Source of the DNA: Dehalococcoidia bacterium | GTDB lineage: Bacteria; Chloroflexota; Dehalococcoidia; Dehalococcoidales; Fen-1064 | Length of the DNA stretch: 32,718 nt | Assembly (NCBI GenBank): GCA_003162335.1 | Contig: PMMG01000137.1 | Coordinates: 1 to 32,718 of the forward strand | Direction: 5' to 3' | Part shown: piece after piece, positions 9,378 through 17,749 of the stretch | Layout: each line of letters opens with the position of its first letter | Numbering within the stretch: position 1 is the stretch's first letter | Translations under genes and position numbers: made by a program | Notes under the pieces: generated by a model | Seen by the model: the letters and a program-made list of their open reading frames with translations, nothing else | The model's database searches: none | Told to the model about the DNA's origin: nothing

Positions 9378-10004
9378 CTAATGCTCGATCCAGTAAAGTA
9401 TTTTCACATTAACGGTCGGGTCTTTATCCAGGATATAAGGATGAAAAACATAATACCCGTCCGGCCACTTCTGATCCGACGGTGTGAGCACGATACTGCC
9501 TGACCTGTTCAATTGGTCGCATGGGGTGTCGCCGGTCAATGCTACAAATCCGCCTGTTGCCTTTTCTCCGACATATTTTCCGTCCGGCGTGTTAATTGAC
9601 ATTCTGATATGTTCTCCCACACCGGATACAGTCCAGACCAGGTGAATAGTGTCATTGGCGGATAAATATATCGGCAACGTATATTCAGCATATGTCTGCG
9701 GCGTGGTAATTTGCAGAGGGAAAGTCGATTGTATCAGTGTTGGGGTTGTTGTTACCTTGGTTGTCGTAGGTGTCGTGGGAGGAGGAACTGTCGGAGTAGT
9801 CGAAGGCGCTGCGGTAGATGCGGCGGGTTTTGGCGTGGTTTTAGTGGGGGTTTTGGAAGCGCAACCGGCGGCTGTTATTGTTAAAGTGAGAAATGCAAGC
9901 AAAATACCCATAAATACAAAACGGTTCCCCATTATCGCTTGAGCAAAATTGCCGCCGGTTTTTTGCGCTTTCCTCTTTATTAATGATGCCTGTATATTTC
10001 TCAT
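9378..10004 (-). CDS. Putative lipoprotein with Thr/Pro-rich stalk, terminal gene of archaellum operon
   Basis: Hydrophobic signal followed by lipobox-like TAAGC, then a T/P/A-rich segment and a C-terminal beta-rich domain. Starts 6 bp after the stop of the upstream gene; AGGAG before the ATG. Confidence 0.75.
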   Translation of the reverse strand: MRNIQASLIKRKAQKTGGNFAQAIMGNRFVFMGILLAFLTLTITAAGCASKTPTKTTPKPAASTAAPSTTPTVPPPTTPTTTKVTTTPTLIQSTFPLQITTPQTYAEYTLPIYLSANDTIHLVWTVSGVGEHIRMSINTPDGKYVGEKATGGFVALTGDTPCDQLNRSGSIVLTPSDQKWPDGYYVFHPYILDKDPTVNVKILYWIEH

Positions 10005-10009
10005 GATCG

Positions 10010-10966
10010 TTAGCTCCTGTTTCGTTTCAGAATGCTTATAAGGTCCTGGCTTTCTTTGAGCAGACTGTCAATTTCTACATCTTTCATATCTTTGGCGAGT
10101 TTAGTAGCTTCAGTATCGTCCACCGCGTCTTTTGAAAACATCTTGGACATGTCATCCAGCGATGACTTCTGTTCCGTCGGTTTTTTTACGATCGGCGTAC
10201 TCGCCGCTGCCGCCGCGGGTTTAGCCGCCGGTGGTGTTGCGGGCGTTTTTACGGCTGCCGGGTTAACAGGCGGTGTAGTAGTTTTATTGTCCATCTTTGG
10301 ATTGGTCTCCTTTTTTACGGGTTCGTTAGCGGTTTTTACGTTTTCAGCGGAGACGGGATTTTTATTTTCCGCTGTCGCAGTTGTTTTTACCGCATTTACG
10401 GCAGGCGGAGTATTTTGCACAACTGAAGGTATTGTCTTTGTGGTTTCGCTTTTGGGCGGTACCGGCGTTGCTGCCGCGGTTGGCTTAATATTGCTTGCAG
10501 CACTGACTGGATTCTCTTTTTTCACCTGATTCGCAATTATTGTTTGCTGACCGTCGGCCTTCGGCGCAAGTGATTGCACCTGTTTATTAGTTGCGTTTGT
10601 ATTCTGTGTTACAGTTTCGTTTGTTTTTTCTGATCTAACTTTGCCTAACCGGATTTTAAAAAGCTTCTTTTCCTTTTTTCCCGGTTTGCCGGTTTCATTG
10701 ACCGGTTTAACGGTCTTTTCCGATTTTGTCTTCGCAAACGGCATTTTATAAACTTTCTTGGCTTTAGGTTGCTTTGCTTCAAATGTTTTTACTTCCGGTT
10801 GTTCCTGTGTTACCTGTTGTCCCGGTTCCTTTTCTATTGTTGTATTAATCGCACCAGTCCTTGTCACAGGGGCTCTGACAAAGTAAATAATTGTCAAAAC
10901 CAGCACAGTGCCGGCCATCAGCAGGATACCGATGTAAAGGTAAATCGCTATCATATTTTCGTCCAT
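10010..10966 (-). CDS. Single-pass membrane protein with long Lys/Pro/Ala-rich region and conserved-looking C-terminal helix
   Basis: N-terminal TM (IYLYIGILLMAGTVLVLTIIYFV), low-complexity K/P/A/T region, C-terminus DMKDVEIDSLLKESQDLISILKRNRS. Begins 16 bp after the arlJ stop. Confidence 0.75.
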   Translation of the reverse strand: MDENMIAIYLYIGILLMAGTVLVLTIIYFVRAPVTRTGAINTTIEKEPGQQVTQEQPEVKTFEAKQPKAKKVYKMPFAKTKSEKTVKPVNETGKPGKKEKKLFKIRLGKVRSEKTNETVTQNTNATNKQVQSLAPKADGQQTIIANQVKKENPVSAASNIKPTAAATPVPPKSETTKTIPSVVQNTPPAVNAVKTTATAENKNPVSAENVKTANEPVKKETNPKMDNKTTTPPVNPAAVKTPATPPAAKPAAAAASTPIVKKPTEQKSSLDDMSKMFSKDAVDDTEATKLAKDMKDVEIDSLLKESQDLISILKRNRS

Positions 10967-10981
10967 TTTCCCTCTTAAAGG

Positions 10982-12505
10982 TTACTTGAAATTCAAAAAC
11001 ATCATGTTTACTACAGGAGGCACTCCGATCATAATTATTCCGGAGATCGCGCTGGTTATTGCCAGGTAGAATGTAAGCTTTGCAGTATGTCCTCCGCTTA
11101 CGGCGTAAATAGCGAACGCGTTAGCAATCGTAAGAATGATCGTAATTAATATGATCATGAAATGTAACAGCTTGATTTCGGTGCCGCCCGAGGAAAAGAA
11201 TCCGGAGGTAGCCAAACCTAACGATTGAATTGAAGTGTCGCTGTTCGCCGGAATAATTGTTTGCACAAGTGTGGAGAATGAAAGAAAAACCTGATAAACA
11301 AATACCGACAATGTAACCAGTACTGCGTGCATCGCTATGGTTAGCCACGTAAAACCTAAGGAAATCTGTGTTCTTTGCGAGCGCAGCAGCGAAATTTTCA
11401 GTGCGAAGGCGCTGGCTTCATTACCTATTTTTTGCGGGTCTCCTCCCAAAGAAATCCCGTCCCAAAAAATCCGTACGGTACGGTTAACCAACTCTGAACC
11501 TGTTTCACTTACAAATCTGTCCCAACATAGATTCGGGCTTACGCCTGCCTCCAGTCTGGTATGGAGCAGTTTAACATCTTCTGTCAGTATACCCAGCGAA
11601 CGAAAATCGAGACGGCCCATTGCTTCGGCCGCGGTGGCGCCGATCGCTGCCATCGTGCCACCGAGTGAACGGAGAAATGCGGAAACATCAGCATCCCGTA
11701 ATGTGACTTTTTTATCATCAGTTGTCGCTACAAATCCTATCGGGAAAAGAAAAGCGCTGGCCGCCAGCAGCATGTATCCCAGGTCCAGTTTCATTACCAG
11801 CATGACCAGCATCACAAATCCACCCAGGGGCAGAAGGATCCGGCATAAATATTTCACCATGTTTTGTTCATGAGAACGGTAAGGTAACGTATGGTTTATA
11901 GATTCGCGGGGAGCTGTATTATACAAAAACCAGGCTCCAAAAATGGTGGCCAGAATTGTGATCGCAGAAATCGATATAATAAAAGCTACACTGACGCTGC
12001 CGATCATCATTGTTACCACAGACATTACCGTGACCAGGGCTGAGGTCAGGATTAAAGACACGTATGCATCGGCCCATTTCTTTAAAAGGTCGATTTTCCT
12101 TTCGTAAATACTGGTATATGATTCGGAAAGAATGTGCGCTTCACGCGAAAGAAACGCGGAAACGTCCTCGCCTGATGCCAGTGCATTGGACAGACGTAAC
12201 AACAGCGCCTTGATCTCCGATATTTTTGTTTTTTCACCAACGATACGGCATGCCTGTGCGTAATCGTGGTTAAACATCTTTGCGACAAAATCTACTCTGC
12301 GGAAGTATTTCGTGGCAATGTAAGGCAATTTCGCCGAATAAAAGAAAAGTCCGCTGCGCGTTATCCCCGATGTGGATATCGAAGCCATATAAGCGAGTTG
12401 CGAAAAGAAATCGATATCGGCTAATTGATTATCGAAATTAGCTTCACCGGCTTTTTTCTTTTTATCGGTTTCTTTATTTTTTAGAAAGAGAGTAAGTAGT
12501 CCCAT
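10982..12505 (-). CDS. arlJ: Archaellum membrane platform protein ArlJ (FlaJ)
   Basis: Type II secretion F-domain-like polytopic protein with two similar cytoplasmic helical regions (FFSQLAYMASISTSGI..., DVSAFLRSLGGTMAAIGATAAEAM); immediately downstream of two arlI genes. Confidence 0.88.
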   Translation of the reverse strand: MGLLTLFLKNKETDKKKKAGEANFDNQLADIDFFSQLAYMASISTSGITRSGLFFYSAKLPYIATKYFRRVDFVAKMFNHDYAQACRIVGEKTKISEIKALLLRLSNALASGEDVSAFLSREAHILSESYTSIYERKIDLLKKWADAYVSLILTSALVTVMSVVTMMIGSVSVAFIISISAITILATIFGAWFLYNTAPRESINHTLPYRSHEQNMVKYLCRILLPLGGFVMLVMLVMKLDLGYMLLAASAFLFPIGFVATTDDKKVTLRDADVSAFLRSLGGTMAAIGATAAEAMGRLDFRSLGILTEDVKLLHTRLEAGVSPNLCWDRFVSETGSELVNRTVRIFWDGISLGGDPQKIGNEASAFALKISLLRSQRTQISLGFTWLTIAMHAVLVTLSVFVYQVFLSFSTLVQTIIPANSDTSIQSLGLATSGFFSSGGTEIKLLHFMIILITIILTIANAFAIYAVSGGHTAKLTFYLAITSAISGIIMIGVPPVVNMMFLNFK

Positions 12506-14244
12506 TAGAACAACCCCTCTTGTTGTGCCTTATTGAGCACATCTAATACCTCATAGAAGCCCTTGACACCTCTTTCTTTGTGCAGCTTTTGCAGGATGAT
12601 CGCCCTTCTCTCAACTTCGGCATAGACACGTTGTTTTTTGTGCGGCGGTATGCCCAGTTTCGGCGCGATTAATTCCTCCAGCACATAGCTGCTCATATAT
12701 CCGCTAAATTCAAATGTATCGTTTTCCTGATTCCATTTAAAACTTTCCACAAATGAAAATGATTCAAGAGCGGCATCATAGTTCACGATCTCGGAAATAC
12801 CGGTAATACGCCGTCCCTGTCTGCCATTTGGTAATTTAACCTGGCTGGTCAGGATGACAACATTCAGGTTATCCACATAGTTTTTCGGTACCAGGATGGG
12901 ATCGCCGGTTAAACGCTGGATCAATTTCTCAATTGATGCGGCGTGAAAAGTTGCCATTACCGAGTGTCCTGTCTGCATTGCCTGAAATGCGACGTTGCCT
13001 TCTTTGCCTCTGATTTCACCGATCATTAATTCATCAGGTCTCTGGCGTAAAGCAGCTTTCAGCAGGTCGAACATGGTGATTGCGCCGCCGTTGTCCTCAA
13101 CTTTGCTGGACTGTACCACTTCCCTGATCCAGTTCTGGTGCGGCACCTGCAATTCCGGAGTATCTTCGATTGTGATTATTTTCGCCAGCGGCGGGATAAA
13201 AACAGTTAAAGCATTCAGTAAAGTCGTTTTGCCCGATGCCGTTTCTCCAGAAACGAAGGCATTCATACCGTTGCCGATTGCCAGCGAAAGGTAGGCTAAC
13301 ATCTCGTAATTGAAAGTGCCGAACTCCAGCACCTCGAAGACTGAGAGAGGGACTTCCGCGAATTTACGAATACTGAAATTGGATCCTCTTTTGGAAACTT
13401 CGCGTCCGTAAACTATATTAATACGCGAACCGTCCGGCAATGTGGCATCGGAAATCGGCGCTTTAAATGTGACCGGTTTCTTGACCCGGTCGCCCAGCCA
13501 CAGCACGAATTCATCCAGGTCGTCCAGTGTGACAAAAGTGACGGTGCTTTTCAGCGCCTTAAAAATTTTATGTTCGATAAATATTTGTCCGAGCCCGGAG
13601 CAGCTGATATCTTCGATGTACGGGTCTACGATCAGCGGGTCCATTGCCCCCAGTCCCAGTTTATTACGCACAAACAGGTATTTAATAGCATCCAGTTCCC
13701 TTTGGGTGACCTTGATCTTGTTCACTCCCTGAAGATTATTTTGCAGAAACCCCAGACTTTTGTTGATGACGCCTGTATTCTTCGGGTCATCTTCGACAGT
13801 GGTTACCAGCTTGAGAAAATCAATGAATTGTTTTTCTTTGTCTTCATCCGGGTTGACCTTTTTCAGTTTATTTCTGGCATTAAGTAATTGAATCTCAATA
13901 TCCATCATCAATTTATCGAGTTCAAGCCCATAATGGGGTTCGATGGGGATGTAATGGTTTCTATCCGGTCCCGGCAGAATATGGATGAAGACCGCGTTCC
14001 GGTGGGCGGGGTAAATGATGTTGGGTTTTTTGATATCCCCGTGCTTACGGGTCAATTCCGGGGCATACTCCGGTATCCCGAATTCCTCGAACGGCATTCG
14101 GCTGAGGTATGCCAGCACATGGGGATGCTCCTCGGCTACTTTCTTCAATCCCTCCGGCAGGTCCTTGAAAATATCAGCCTGGATATTTGCGTTATCCGCA
14201 GCCGTATCGGTTTTTATTGCATATGGTAATTGTGTTATTGCCAT
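12505..14244 (-). CDS. arlI: Archaellum motor ATPase ArlI (FlaI), copy 2
   Basis: Walker A GETASGKT, Walker B LMIGEIRG, His box TGHSVMATFHAAS, PYIEDISCSG. Start revised to ATG 14244 (TTAAGGTGTTTTTTATG). Overlaps the arlJ start. Confidence 0.92.
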   Translation of the reverse strand: MAITQLPYAIKTDTAADNANIQADIFKDLPEGLKKVAEEHPHVLAYLSRMPFEEFGIPEYAPELTRKHGDIKKPNIIYPAHRNAVFIHILPGPDRNHYIPIEPHYGLELDKLMMDIEIQLLNARNKLKKVNPDEDKEKQFIDFLKLVTTVEDDPKNTGVINKSLGFLQNNLQGVNKIKVTQRELDAIKYLFVRNKLGLGAMDPLIVDPYIEDISCSGLGQIFIEHKIFKALKSTVTFVTLDDLDEFVLWLGDRVKKPVTFKAPISDATLPDGSRINIVYGREVSKRGSNFSIRKFAEVPLSVFEVLEFGTFNYEMLAYLSLAIGNGMNAFVSGETASGKTTLLNALTVFIPPLAKIITIEDTPELQVPHQNWIREVVQSSKVEDNGGAITMFDLLKAALRQRPDELMIGEIRGKEGNVAFQAMQTGHSVMATFHAASIEKLIQRLTGDPILVPKNYVDNLNVVILTSQVKLPNGRQGRRITGISEIVNYDAALESFSFVESFKWNQENDTFEFSGYMSSYVLEELIAPKLGIPPHKKQRVYAEVERRAIILQKLHKERGVKGFYEVLDVLNKAQQEGLF

Positions 14245-14262
14245 AAAAAACACCTTAAATTA

Positions 14263-16014
14263 TTAGAATAATCCTTGCTGCTGGGCTTTACTGAGAACAT
14301 CCAGCACTTCATAAAAGCCTTTTATTCCCCTGCCTCTATGCAGTTCTTCCAATATTCTTGCCCGGCGGTCGATTTCTTCATAAATTTTACCTTTCTTGTT
14401 ACTGGGGATACCCAGACGGGGCGCAATTTTAAACTCCATGACAAAACTGGTCATGTAACCGACGAAATCAAACCTGTCCGTTGCTTCATCATGATGAAAG
14501 GCTTCGGCGATGTTAAAAGATTGTGTTAACGGATCCCAACCCACTATTTCCGCGATGCTGGTAATGCGGCGCCCGATCTTCCCGTTCGGCAGCCTGACCA
14601 TACCCATCAGTACGGCGATGTTCAGGTTATCCAGGTAAGCTCTCGGCACGGAGATAGGTTCACCGGTGATTCTTTGAATCAGTTTCTCGATGGATGCAGC
14701 GTGGAAAGTCGCCATGCAGGAGTGCCCGGTTTGCATAGCCTGGAAAGCAATGTTCCCTTCCTTTCCGCGGATTTCCCCGATCAAAATTTCGTTTGGTCTC
14801 TGCCGCAAAGCTGCTCTCAGCAGGTCGAACATGGTGACACCGCCTTCGCCTTCTGCTTTGCTGGAGGAAACTACTTCGCGGATCCAGTTTGCGTGCGGCA
14901 CCTGTAATTCCGGCGTGTCTTCAATCGTAATGATCTTGGACAGCGGCGGGATGAAGGTGGTAACGGCATTGAGCAGTGCTGTTTTACCTGAGGCTGACTC
15001 CCCCGCGACAAACACATTCATACCGTTACTGATTGCAAGCGAAAGGTATGCCAACATCTGATAATTAATCGTACCGAAATCCACAATTTCAAAAATGGAA
15101 AGCGGGACTTCGCTGAATTTCCGGATACTGAAATTGGAGCCCCGTTTTGAAATATCACGGCCGTAAACGATATTGATACGCGATCCATCCGGCAATGTGG
15201 CATCTGCGATCGGATTTTTGTAAGTGACAGGTTTTTTGATCCGTTCGGCCAGCTCGATCACGAATTCATCGAGGTCCTCAAAAGTGGAAAAGTTAATGGT
15301 GCTTTTCAGACTTTTGAATATCTTGTGTTCAATAAAAATATTGCCCATACCGGAACAGCTGATATCTTCGATGTAGGGATCCGTAATAATCGGCTCCAGA
15401 ATGCCCAGTTTTACTTTGTCGCGCACGAAGAGATATTTGATGCCGGCCAGTTCTTCCGGGGTTACTTTGACGTTGAGCGGAGTTTCGTCATCCTTCTTCT
15501 TCTTTAAAAGTTGCGAGATAAATTTAAGAAAGAAATTTGTGCCGGGTTGTTTTGCATCCGCGGTAGCCTGGTCCAGATAAGCGAGCAGTTGTTTTTCCCG
15601 GTCGACATCAGGGTTGATCCCGGGTATTTTTTCACTGATGGCAATGCAAGCATCTTCCACTTCATTCAGTATTTTATCCAGATTCAGCGTCGTGGTGGGC
15701 TCGATTTGAATGTAATTATGTCTATAGCCGCTGTCATCGAACAGGATGTGCACAAAGAGACCGTCATTCTTTATCGGGTAGATGATGTTCGGCGCTTTGT
15801 TATCCCCCATATTTCTGGTCAATTCCGCCGCATAATCCGGTATCCCGATTTTCGATATCGGCAGCCAGCTGATGTATTCAAAAAGGCGGGGATTCTTCTC
15901 TGCCACTTCCCGCAAACCTTCCGGCAGCATCTCGGCGAGTTGGTCCCGAGTGCGCTCAAAGTCGCGGGCGTCCGCCCTTTTTTCTATTGAAAATGGTAAA
16001 GTTATTGTTCCCAT
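14263..16014 (-). CDS. arlI: Archaellum motor ATPase ArlI (FlaI), copy 1
   Basis: Walker A GESASGKT, Walker B ILIGEIRG, His box TGHSCMATFHAAS, PYIEDISCSG. Long identical blocks shared with 12505-14244. Confidence 0.93.
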   Translation of the reverse strand: MGTITLPFSIEKRADARDFERTRDQLAEMLPEGLREVAEKNPRLFEYISWLPISKIGIPDYAAELTRNMGDNKAPNIIYPIKNDGLFVHILFDDSGYRHNYIQIEPTTTLNLDKILNEVEDACIAISEKIPGINPDVDREKQLLAYLDQATADAKQPGTNFFLKFISQLLKKKKDDETPLNVKVTPEELAGIKYLFVRDKVKLGILEPIITDPYIEDISCSGMGNIFIEHKIFKSLKSTINFSTFEDLDEFVIELAERIKKPVTYKNPIADATLPDGSRINIVYGRDISKRGSNFSIRKFSEVPLSIFEIVDFGTINYQMLAYLSLAISNGMNVFVAGESASGKTALLNAVTTFIPPLSKIITIEDTPELQVPHANWIREVVSSSKAEGEGGVTMFDLLRAALRQRPNEILIGEIRGKEGNIAFQAMQTGHSCMATFHAASIEKLIQRITGEPISVPRAYLDNLNIAVLMGMVRLPNGKIGRRITSIAEIVGWDPLTQSFNIAEAFHHDEATDRFDFVGYMTSFVMEFKIAPRLGIPSNKKGKIYEEIDRRARILEELHRGRGIKGFYEVLDVLSKAQQQGLF

Positions 16015-16016
16015 GT

Positions 16017-16736
16017 TTAAGCCTTTGCTCTAGACAGCGGCATGATCTTCATTCCGACCTCCGGTTCTATTTCGAAAGTCACGATGTTGCCGGTGGTCTG
16101 GGCTGCGCCTCTGACCTTGGCTACCTCGAGGGTTTTTACCAGTTTATCCCCGATTTTTTCGATCGTCAGTTTCAGGTGTGCATCACAGGCCGAGCGCAGA
16201 CGGATCAAAATATCATTATTGACTGCATAAGTATGTACCACGTTAATTATCGTTCTGTTCTGGTCGCAATAAGTCTTGCAGCGCTCAAAATAACTGAGTA
16301 ACTCCCCGTCGTTTGTGTTGGACACGATAGGCGTTAAAGAATCCAGAATAGTGAGTTGATAATTGGTATATTTCCCCACCGTGTCCAGGATAGTATCAAA
16401 AGTTTTGGTCGCGTTAACCTTTATCTCCGAAGGCCGCATATAATAAACCTTGACCTTGCCCAGCAGCATATAATCCAATATGCCTAATCCCAGGCTGTCC
16501 ATCTGCTTGACCAGGCTTTTTGCCGAATTTTCAGAGGTGAACACCAGCACTTTATAATTGCTCTTCAGTGACCCCCAGATCATTTGCTGGCAGAGTACCG
16601 ATTTCCCGGCATCCGATTGGCCTTCGATCAGAGTCAGTGAGCCGATGGGTAAACCGCCGCCCAGTTTCTTATCGATCTCCGGGTGCCCGGTGGATATAAT
16701 TTTCTTTTTTGTCTCGGTTTCCTCTACGTTTGCCAT
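16017..16736 (-). CDS. arlH: Archaellum KaiC-like ATPase ArlH (FlaH)
   Basis: RecA/KaiC-like: ISTGHPEIDKKLGGGLPIGSLTLIEGQSDAGKSVLCQQ (Walker A), LTILDSLTPIVS (Walker B); directly upstream of arlI. Confidence 0.92.
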   Translation of the reverse strand: MANVEETETKKKIISTGHPEIDKKLGGGLPIGSLTLIEGQSDAGKSVLCQQMIWGSLKSNYKVLVFTSENSAKSLVKQMDSLGLGILDYMLLGKVKVYYMRPSEIKVNATKTFDTILDTVGKYTNYQLTILDSLTPIVSNTNDGELLSYFERCKTYCDQNRTIINVVHTYAVNNDILIRLRSACDAHLKLTIEKIGDKLVKTLEVAKVRGAAQTTGNIVTFEIEPEVGMKIMPLSRAKA

Positions 16737-16760
16737 GAGTATCCAGCTCCTCGGATTTTC

Positions 16761-17273
16761 TTAGTCTCTGATAAGATCGGTTTGTGATTTCACACCATTT
16801 GAGGTGGATATTGTTATCCGGCATGCTTGTCCGGAACTTAACTCCGGGTTAAGCCCGATCGTTAAGGTCGCCTGTTCGCTCGGATTTAGTACATTATAGT
16901 CGAAGATTTCCGGCGTTCCGGCAGAAGAATAGATCCCTTTAACTGTCCATTGATTGTTGGCCGGTGGATAAACTGGGTTAAAAGTCAGATAGGTGACGTT
17001 CCCGGACTGGTACTGGACAATGACATCCCATTTGGGAAAGTCACTCAGATTTGTTTGCCCGTCATTCTTGACGGTAAGATCGATTGCGCCGCCGGCATAG
17101 TGCGCGGGAGCGGTTGCGGCGATATCCGTCCGGTTGATATTGGCGGACTGCGTTTCCATATTCTTCCAGGAATCGGCAATTTTACTGCTGGATTGCATTG
17201 TGCTGATTGCCATCGTCACGGATGCGACGATGATAAGCGCCAGCGAAACAAGACTGACAAGTATCGTTTCCAC
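16761..17273 (-). CDS. arlF: Archaellum stator-like protein ArlF (FlaF)
   Basis: N-terminal hydrophobic helix plus beta-rich domain (GGAIDLTVKNDGQTNLSDFPKWDVIVQY); position G-F-H-I-J. Confidence 0.75.
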   Translation of the reverse strand: METILVSLVSLALIIVASVTMAISTMQSSSKIADSWKNMETQSANINRTDIAATAPAHYAGGAIDLTVKNDGQTNLSDFPKWDVIVQYQSGNVTYLTFNPVYPPANNQWTVKGIYSSAGTPEIFDYNVLNPSEQATLTIGLNPELSSGQACRITISTSNGVKSQTDLIRD

Positions 17274-17275
17274 GG

Positions 17276-17749
17276 CTATTCAACTCCAAAGACCGTCTCA
17301 TCGAAAATGCCGTTGGGTATTATTACTTTCAATATATAAGTGTTCGGCGAAGGTAAAGCCGCTAAGTGAATGACTATCTTGTTGGTATCTGTCGGCCGCC
17401 ATTGGCTGTCCGTTCCTTCGATTTGATAGCTCCAATACGGCAGCGGTGAGCTTTCATTGCCGTACGGGATTCTGGTGAAGTTGCCCTGGGGACCAAAAAA
17501 GATATCACTGTTTTCTACAGTGACAATATCGGAAGTCCCGACATTTTTCACCCAGGCATCTACGGTTGTACCGTTGTCATTGACCTGAATAATCCGGATA
17601 TCGCTCTTTATCCGCTCATTCAGCGAATCGCTGGCGCTCGTGATTGCCGAACCGCTGCGCTCTATCGCCGGATATATTCCGTTAAAGACGGCAAAAGCCG
17701 CCACAATTCCACCGATAATTAGCATTACCGTAACAATTATTTTATCCAC
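17276..17749 (-). CDS. arlG: Archaellum stator-like protein ArlG (FlaG)
   Basis: N-terminal helix VTVMLIIGGIVAAFAVFNGIYPAIERSGSAITSASDSLNERIKSDIRIIQV, as in FlaG, followed by an Ig-like beta domain (VDAWVKNVGTSDI). Confidence 0.75.
   Translation of the reverse strand: MDKIIVTVMLIIGGIVAAFAVFNGIYPAIERSGSAITSASDSLNERIKSDIRIIQVNDNGTTVDAWVKNVGTSDIVTVENSDIFFGPQGNFTRIPYGNESSPLPYWSYQIEGTDSQWRPTDTNKIVIHLAALPSPNTYILKVIIPNGIFDETVFGVE

Noticed and set aside
10032-10529. 165-aa plus-strand hydrophobic ORF opposite 10010-10966
   Set aside because: Arises from the complement of Lys/Pro/Ala-rich codons; the minus-strand gene has an SD, a TM and operon spacing.
15511-15990. 159-aa plus-strand ORF opposite arlI copy 1
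   Set aside because: Shadow ORF opposite a strongly supported ATPase gene.
12505-16014. Alternative reading of the tandem ATPases as type IV pilus PilB/PilT extension/retraction pair
   Set aside because: Both carry ArlI-type features (PYIEDISCSG, archaeal FlaI/GspE-2 layout), sit with ArlH, ArlF, ArlG and archaellins, and are too similar to each other for a PilB/PilT pair.
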